64,000 nt of DNA from Arcanobacterium phocae (GTDB taxonomy: Bacteria > Actinomycetota > Actinomycetes > Actinomycetales > Actinomycetaceae): assembly GCF_900105865.1 (NCBI RefSeq), contig NZ_LT629804.1:992001-1056000 (forward strand), read 5' to 3'. Below the pieces are notes generated by a model. The model saw nothing but the letters and a program-made list of their open reading frames with translations. It ran no database searches and was not told the DNA's origin. The stretch's first letter is position 1. Each line of letters begins with the position of its first letter. Position numbers and translations under genes: made by a program. This document shows positions 59,411 to 64,000 of the stretch, one piece after another.

Positions 59411-60661
59411 ATGAGAGCGAAAAAGTTTCTCAACAGAAGTATAGCTATTGCTACGCTGGGTGCATTACCACTACTAGGATTAAGCTCTTGCTCAGCTGAT
59501 ACCGCTAGCGAAAATAGCAGTGATACGGCAGGTGAGCAGACAATTTTACTGTGGGACTATCTAGGGCAAGATACTCCCAATGACGCTATGACGGCAGCTA
59601 TCGAAAAATTCGAACAAACTCATGCCGGGGTTAAAGTCGAACGTAAGTCTTTCGCCTATGGAGATCTGTCGAAGTCTATTGTGCAGGCTGGTATTAGTGG
59701 GGAAGTCCCTGATATTGCAATTTTTGACAATGTTGATACCCAAAACTTCGCGTCCTTAGGTTTGCTGGAAGATATTACTGAAGAAACAAAGGATATGAAA
59801 GCGGACTTTTTTGAAGGGCCGTGGTCTTCTGGGCAGCAAGAGGGAAAGACGTATTCCCTGCCACTGAACTCCAATAATCTAGCGCTCTTCTACAATAAAG
59901 ATCTGCTCGATAAAGCTGGAGTATCAGTTCCAACTACTTGGGAAGAACTCGCGGATAGTGCCCGCGCAACTGCAACCGATGGCAACTTCGGCCTCGCTAT
60001 TTCCGCAGTGAAAAATGAACAGGGCACATTCCAAGTCCTACCGTTTGTGTGGCAAACTGGCGGTGACTTGGATAATTATGCCCAATCTGGAGCCGAAGCG
60101 TTAGGCTATCTCGCTGATCTAATTGATACCGGGGCAATGTCAGCAGCAGTAGCTAATTACTCACAAGAAGATGCACGTACCCAGTTCATTACAGGCAAGA
60201 CTGCCATGATGTTTAACGGCCCGTGGGAGATTCCCAACGTGAGTAAAGATGCTGATTTTAACTGGGGAATCGCTCCACTACCGGCAGGAAAAGTTGCTGC
60301 TACTGGTTTAGGTGGCGAAAATATTGGTGTATTTGCAGGAGCTAAAAATAAGTCTGGCGCAACAGAACTATTGAAGTTCCTCTCCGGTTCGGAAGGCTCA
60401 AAGATATATTGCGATATATCCGGGCAGCTCTCTTCTCGGAAAGATTTGGCTGGCAAACTTCAATTGTCTTCTGATGAGAAAATGCAAGTGTTCGAAAAGC
60501 AATTAGAAGTGGCGAAAGCTCGAGCTTATGGCGGTAAATATAACGAAATTTCTACTGCTGTTCAGCTCTCTATTCAAGAAGCTCTCACAGGTGCTAAGAC
60601 ACCGGAACAAGCCGCTAAAACAGCTGCCGATACTCTAGCCCCACTCTTGCCAAAGAAGTGA
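59411..60661 (+). CDS. Sugar ABC transporter substrate-binding lipoprotein
   Basis: A 416-residue solute-binding protein of the carbohydrate (family 1) type. A lipoprotein signal ends LLGLSSC, with lipidated Cys at about residue 27. Typical core elements include ILLWDYLGQDTPNDAMTAAIEKFEQ, YSLPLNSNNLALFYNKDLLDKAG, FITGKTAMMFNGPWEIPN and a C-terminal SIQEALTG. AGGAG precedes the ATG at 59411; an in-frame ATG inside the xylosidase gene is rejected. Substrate is inferred from the operon: an alpha-xylosyl oligosaccharide or xylose. Confidence 0.92.
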   Translation: MRAKKFLNRSIAIATLGALPLLGLSSCSADTASENSSDTAGEQTILLWDYLGQDTPNDAMTAAIEKFEQTHAGVKVERKSFAYGDLSKSIVQAGISGEVPDIAIFDNVDTQNFASLGLLEDITEETKDMKADFFEGPWSSGQQEGKTYSLPLNSNNLALFYNKDLLDKAGVSVPTTWEELADSARATATDGNFGLAISAVKNEQGTFQVLPFVWQTGGDLDNYAQSGAEALGYLADLIDTGAMSAAVANYSQEDARTQFITGKTAMMFNGPWEIPNVSKDADFNWGIAPLPAGKVAATGLGGENIGVFAGAKNKSGATELLKFLSGSEGSKIYCDISGQLSSRKDLAGKLQLSSDEKMQVFEKQLEVAKARAYGGKYNEISTAVQLSIQEALTGAKTPEQAAKTAADTLAPLLPKK

Positions 60662-60667
60662 TAACCC

Positions 60668-61606
60668 ATGGCAGATACCACGAGTATAGCTGCTAGAAAA
60701 CTAAGCTCCCAGCGCCGAGTGTATTCGCGAGAGCGGGCGACTCGGCGCTTGGGGCTAGCAATGGCGGCACCGGCGATAACATACATTCTCGTTTTCTTGG
60801 CTTTTCCGCTACTTTATAATGTGTTTTTGAGTCTGGTGGATGCCAATGGAGCGAAGCTAGTATCGGGTGATCTGAGTTTTAATTCCTTTGCAAACTACTC
60901 ATACACGTTGTCTGATCCAGGTTTTTGGAACAGTCTAATTTTGTCACTGATTTTCACGAGTGTTTGCCTTGTCCTGCAATACATTGCAGGATTTGCGCTC
61001 GCGTTATATTTTCAACGACCTTTTCCTGGAAACGGAATTATCCGCGCGATTTTGTTAGTGGGATGGATTCTTCCCCCAGTTGTTACTGGAACAATTTTTA
61101 AGTGGTTATTCGATTCTGATTATGGTCTACTCAACTATATTTTGGAGTCCCTACATCTCATTTCAGAACCAGTGCAGTGGCTAACTACCGGGCCGACAGC
61201 CATGGCTGCAGTTATTATTGCTAACCTCTGGGTCGGGATTCCCTTCAACATGCTTTTGCTTCTCTCGGGACTACATACAATTGACCAAACCCTCTATGAA
61301 GCAGCTCAAGTTGATGGTGCTAATTCCTGGCAACAATTTTGGAAAATAACTTTTCCAATAATGAAACCAGTGACTATATCTGTCCTGCTCCTTGGAGTTA
61401 TCAACACCTATAAAGTTTTCGATTTGATCTACACCATGACTAAAGGTGGGCCGGTGGACTCCACTACGACCTTGCCGGTCTACACGTATTTGAAAACATT
61501 CCAAGTATTCCAATTTGGTTATGGTGCGGCGGCTTCGGTTTTGACTTTGCTCTTGCCATTGGGATTGTCATGGTTCTACGTGCGAAGTCTTCGGAAGGAA
61601 CAATAA
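60668..61606 (+). CDS. Sugar ABC transporter permease (MalF/UgpA type)
   Basis: A 312-residue inner-membrane permease with six hydrophobic helices and the ATPase-coupling EAA loop at about residues 202-221 (LYEAAQVDGANSWQQFWKIT). The long, basic N-terminus (SSQRRVYSRERATRRLG) precedes the first helix. It starts 6 bases after the binding-protein gene and 2 bases before the second permease. It partners with the following permease to form the channel. Confidence 0.93.
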   Translation: MADTTSIAARKLSSQRRVYSRERATRRLGLAMAAPAITYILVFLAFPLLYNVFLSLVDANGAKLVSGDLSFNSFANYSYTLSDPGFWNSLILSLIFTSVCLVLQYIAGFALALYFQRPFPGNGIIRAILLVGWILPPVVTGTIFKWLFDSDYGLLNYILESLHLISEPVQWLTTGPTAMAAVIIANLWVGIPFNMLLLLSGLHTIDQTLYEAAQVDGANSWQQFWKITFPIMKPVTISVLLLGVINTYKVFDLIYTMTKGGPVDSTTTLPVYTYLKTFQVFQFGYGAAASVLTLLLPLGLSWFYVRSLRKEQ

Positions 61607-61608
61607 AG

Positions 61609-62481
61609 ATGCCTGGTATGACGAAAAGTAAGAATACAAATAGCCTCACTCAACGCCGTCAGCGGCGGCTCTATGTGAAATCGGTGGTTGCTTGGATAAT
61701 TGCTATTGTCTATCTATTTCCCGTCTACTGGATGATCAATACTTCCTTAAAGACGTCGAAAGACATGTTTAGTGATCCTCCGCAGCTTATCCCGAGTAAT
61801 CTGTATACAGGATCCTATACGGCAATGTTTACTGATAGCTTTGGTATTTTCCAAGCGTTGCTCAATTCGTTATTCATCGCATTGTCGGTGCTAGTGCTGA
61901 CGTTGTTTATTGCGATTCCTGCTTCGTACGCGGTTGCACGTATGCGCGATAAAGTCACTACCACGATGATGGTTATGCTCACCGTGGTTCAATTACTCCC
62001 AGCGATCGCAATATCGGTACCCATGTTCGTGATGTTCCGCCAAGTGTCCTTAACAAATACTTTCATTTCCATCATTTTGGCAGATATCGCAGTCACTTTA
62101 CCTTTTGCAGTTATTTTATTGCGTCCGTACTTCGCGCAATTTCCTTATGATGTCGAAGAAGCTGCGAAACTTGACGGATTATCAACCCTGCAAACTATTG
62201 TGCGGATTGTGATTCCAACAATACGCCCGGGTGTCATTATGATTGGTTCGTTTGCTTTCCTCATGGCATGGGGAGAATTCACGTTTGCCCTGACGTTACT
62301 GACAGACCAAAACATCCAACCTCTTACGGTGGCATTGAATAGGTTGATTGGACAGTATGGAACGAATTGGAATGACCTTATGGCGGTGGCGACTTTGATT
62401 GCATTGCCAGTTTTACTGGTATTCATAGCCCTGCAGCGCTACATAGTGGGAGGTCTGGCTGGAGGAGCCACCAAAGGCTGA
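61609..62481 (+). CDS. Sugar ABC transporter permease (MalG/UgpE type)
   Basis: A 290-residue permease with six hydrophobic helices and the EAA loop VEEAAKLDGLSTLQTIVRIVIP. AAGGA precedes the ATG at 61609, two bases after the previous stop; an upstream in-frame ATG lies inside that gene. No ATP-binding subunit follows. Shared ATPases (MsiK/MalK type) encoded elsewhere commonly serve such actinobacterial sugar importers. No clear terminator was seen in 62482-62683. Confidence 0.93.
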   Translation: MPGMTKSKNTNSLTQRRQRRLYVKSVVAWIIAIVYLFPVYWMINTSLKTSKDMFSDPPQLIPSNLYTGSYTAMFTDSFGIFQALLNSLFIALSVLVLTLFIAIPASYAVARMRDKVTTTMMVMLTVVQLLPAIAISVPMFVMFRQVSLTNTFISIILADIAVTLPFAVILLRPYFAQFPYDVEEAAKLDGLSTLQTIVRIVIPTIRPGVIMIGSFAFLMAWGEFTFALTLLTDQNIQPLTVALNRLIGQYGTNWNDLMAVATLIALPVLLVFIALQRYIVGGLAGGATKG

Positions 62482-62683
62482 GCGTTAAGAATTAATATCT
62501 GGCTGACTTCTGTTCTGTTTCTGGAGCTATTTGTTCGTAGCGTTTAGGGCCGGCTTGTCACGCTTTACTTCCCAACTGAGAGTAGCGACATCTACTGCGT
62601 GTTAATGGTTGTAGTTTTGCCTGGCAGTAAAGACGGCGGTTTCCATGAAATATTGGTGGAAAATGCTTATGTTGGTCAATTGT

Positions 62684-63745
62684 TTATAGAGTTTCTTCAG
62701 TTGCATTGACATCGGTAGAGCTATCCTCGTGGGATTGCAGCAATTGATTGATTCGCATTTCTTTCTCGACTATAAACCTTTTATTGTAAAAGACGTCTGC
62801 GAACTCTAAAACAGTATTCATTTGAGCGGTGTCGTACAAAGAACCAAACACGCTGCCAATGACAGGGATAGATTTTCCGATTGTTTTTTGCGTAAGGCTC
62901 CTGCCGATTTGTTCGAATACGCCTTTGAATAAGCTATTTTCTAAACCCTTTTTACCAGCATTTTCTAAGGCTTTTTTAGCTGCCGTATTGGCCAATGCGC
63001 GCATTTGCGTGGCTAGTAGACTAGCTCCACCTCGTGCTGCCATTTCTGTCCAGGTCTTTTTCGCTGTTTGTTTCACGGCTGATAATTCTGCGAAAACCAT
63101 GAACTTGCTAATTGTGCTCGTCAGCCCATCTGTCCCTTGTTGGTTAGGGTTGAGTGCATTCATAAATACTTCACTGGCGATGACGAGTTCTGTTGCGTCA
63201 TTTTTAACGTCATAGCCATAATGCATGGCAATCGATTGGACGCCGCGATAATAAATGAAGGTGCTTAGTACAAGGTTGAATGGTAATCCAGCGAAGCCGA
63301 AATAGCCTGTTACACCACCTTCGATGAGAGCTAATGCTAAACCGCTAGTTTTATATGAAGAAACTACTTCTGCTATATCGTAAGAGCGTGCTAGGCAGAT
63401 TGCCTTCAGATCTGTTATTTCATTATCTGCTATTTTTTCGTTGACGTTATTGATAATACTGGTTTCACTTATGGAGTATTTTGCAACTGTTTTTGTGACA
63501 ACATCGAAGCCGTTCGTTATTACTTCGAGAGCAGAAGCGAAAAGATCTTGCTCGGAGATGGTCGCTTTTACGGAGGATCCGAAATCCAATAGTTGCTGCG
63601 GTGTGTATTCGTAAATTAGGTCGCCGAGCTGATTTAACGTGGAGGGCGCAACTAGCTTTTCGTAGCGCTCAGATAGTAGTTCTAGTGAACGTGTTTCCTT
63701 CGCATCAATTATTAGAGTAGGAACTTTATACGCCATATTGCCCAA
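62684..63745 (-). CDS. EcsC-family protein
   Basis: About 353 residues. The EcsC-like region runs from roughly residue 90 to 310, with SGLALALIEGGVTGYFGFAGLPFNL and VQSIAMHYGYDVKND. It has weak amphipathic or membrane-associating helices and alanine/glycine-rich segments (AARGGASLLATQMRALANT, SIPVIGSVFGSLYD). TTG at 63745 is preferred because AAGGAG lies 6 bases before it; GTG at 63763 would add six codons. The biochemical role of EcsC proteins is unknown. It is convergent with the xyloside operon and unrelated to it in sequence. Confidence 0.75.
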   Translation of the reverse strand: MGNMAYKVPTLIIDAKETRSLELLSERYEKLVAPSTLNQLGDLIYEYTPQQLLDFGSSVKATISEQDLFASALEVITNGFDVVTKTVAKYSISETSIINNVNEKIADNEITDLKAICLARSYDIAEVVSSYKTSGLALALIEGGVTGYFGFAGLPFNLVLSTFIYYRGVQSIAMHYGYDVKNDATELVIASEVFMNALNPNQQGTDGLTSTISKFMVFAELSAVKQTAKKTWTEMAARGGASLLATQMRALANTAAKKALENAGKKGLENSLFKGVFEQIGRSLTQKTIGKSIPVIGSVFGSLYDTAQMNTVLEFADVFYNKRFIVEKEMRINQLLQSHEDSSTDVNATEETL

Positions 63746-63831
63746 AGCTTTCTCCTTATTCACCTACGTTGTTGGAATCTGTGGAAATGATACCAACCAT
63801 ATTCTCTAGTGTGGGTTGTTGTTAGTGTTTC

Positions 63832-63859
63832 CCTGATGTTTCCATATGTAAACATCAGG
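63832..63859. promoter_or_regulatory. Long palindrome (operator or terminator-like)
   Basis: CCTGATGTTT and AAACATCAGG (63832-63841 and 63850-63859) flank an 8-base centre containing CATATG. It lies between the EcsC gene start and the promoter at the right edge, and no T-tract follows. An operator for either gene is possible. Confidence 0.5.
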
Positions 63860-63948
63860 ACGGGCGGTAGTTGCGTGGGGTGGATAGTGCAGCTCTGATC
63901 GTGAGTTAAAAGCGAAGATTTAGCAGCGAGAGTGCGCAGGGATATTAT

Positions 63949-63984
63949 TTGCTATACTGGCTTCGTTTACAACACGTAAACGAA
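63949..63984 (+). promoter_or_regulatory. Promoter with inverted-repeat operator for a gene beyond the window
   Basis: TGCTATACT (extended -10; hexamer 63953-63958) is followed directly by TTCGTTTAC-N5-GTAAACGAA (63962-63970, 63976-63984), a perfect 9-bp inverted repeat placed over the expected transcription start. This is typical of a TetR-type or similar repressor site. The regulated gene lies to the right. Confidence 0.6.
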
Positions 63985-64000
63985 ACCAGTATTAGGTGGT

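Overview
The window comes from a moderate-GC actinobacterium, most likely of the Actinomycetaceae (Arcanobacterium/Trueperella type). The supporting signs are a WhiB regulator, the GuaB plus GuaB-related pair, three-subunit SdhCAB, many leaderless -10/start-codon arrangements, and surface proteins with LAxTG rather than LPxTG sorting signals. The genus is an inference from gene content; no rRNA gene is present.

Layout. 1-4.0 kb: end of the ribosomal/RNA polymerase region (rpoA 3' end, rplQ, truA, rplM, rpsI), with a ROK kinase gene inserted on the opposite strand. 4.1-19.2 kb: amino-sugar and cell-wall precursor genes (glmM, glmS, alr), coaA, the tRNA t6A genes (tsaE, tsaB, tsaD) with rimI and nnrD, and the succinate dehydrogenase operon sdhCAB. 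19.2-27.3 kb: groES under a CIRCE element, whiB, a guaB lacking CBS domains, ahpC-ahpF, an exonuclease, a guaB-related gene and fumC. 27.5-35.6 kb: three surface-protein genes with LAxTG anchors. One is a sialidase-like multidomain protein; the other two are paralogues with long, nearly identical Rib-like repeats. 35.8-42.3 kb: pta-ackA-GNAT operon, an rluA-type gene, a small membrane protein and guaA.

42.4-53.0 kb is a variable island. It holds a membrane-bound pentapeptide-repeat protein, a decayed IS110-type transposase, two nearly identical inverted copies of a decayed IS3-type element, and two more IS3 remnants. Among them lie two very AT-rich genes of about 425 codons (46933-48216 and 49751-51022). 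Their products are unrecognised, each carrying a zinc ribbon, and one has an RNAIQH motif of the kind seen in HEPN RNases. This pair is the best candidate for an undescribed system, possibly defence or toxin related; the function is inference only.

53.0-62.5 kb is a coherent xyloside locus. It has a ROK repressor (XylR-like), divergently transcribed xylB, and an operon of xylA, a GH31 alpha-xylosidase and an ABC importer (binding lipoprotein plus two permeases, no ATPase). Both xyl promoters share one architecture: TTGACA, a 17-base spacer, TAGTTT, and an inverted repeat TTAGTTTA-N5-TAAACTAA over the -10. The likely flow is import of alpha-xylosyl oligosaccharides, release of xylose by the alpha-xylosidase, isomerisation by XylA and phosphorylation by XylB. 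The window ends with an EcsC-family gene and a promoter/operator for a gene beyond the right edge.
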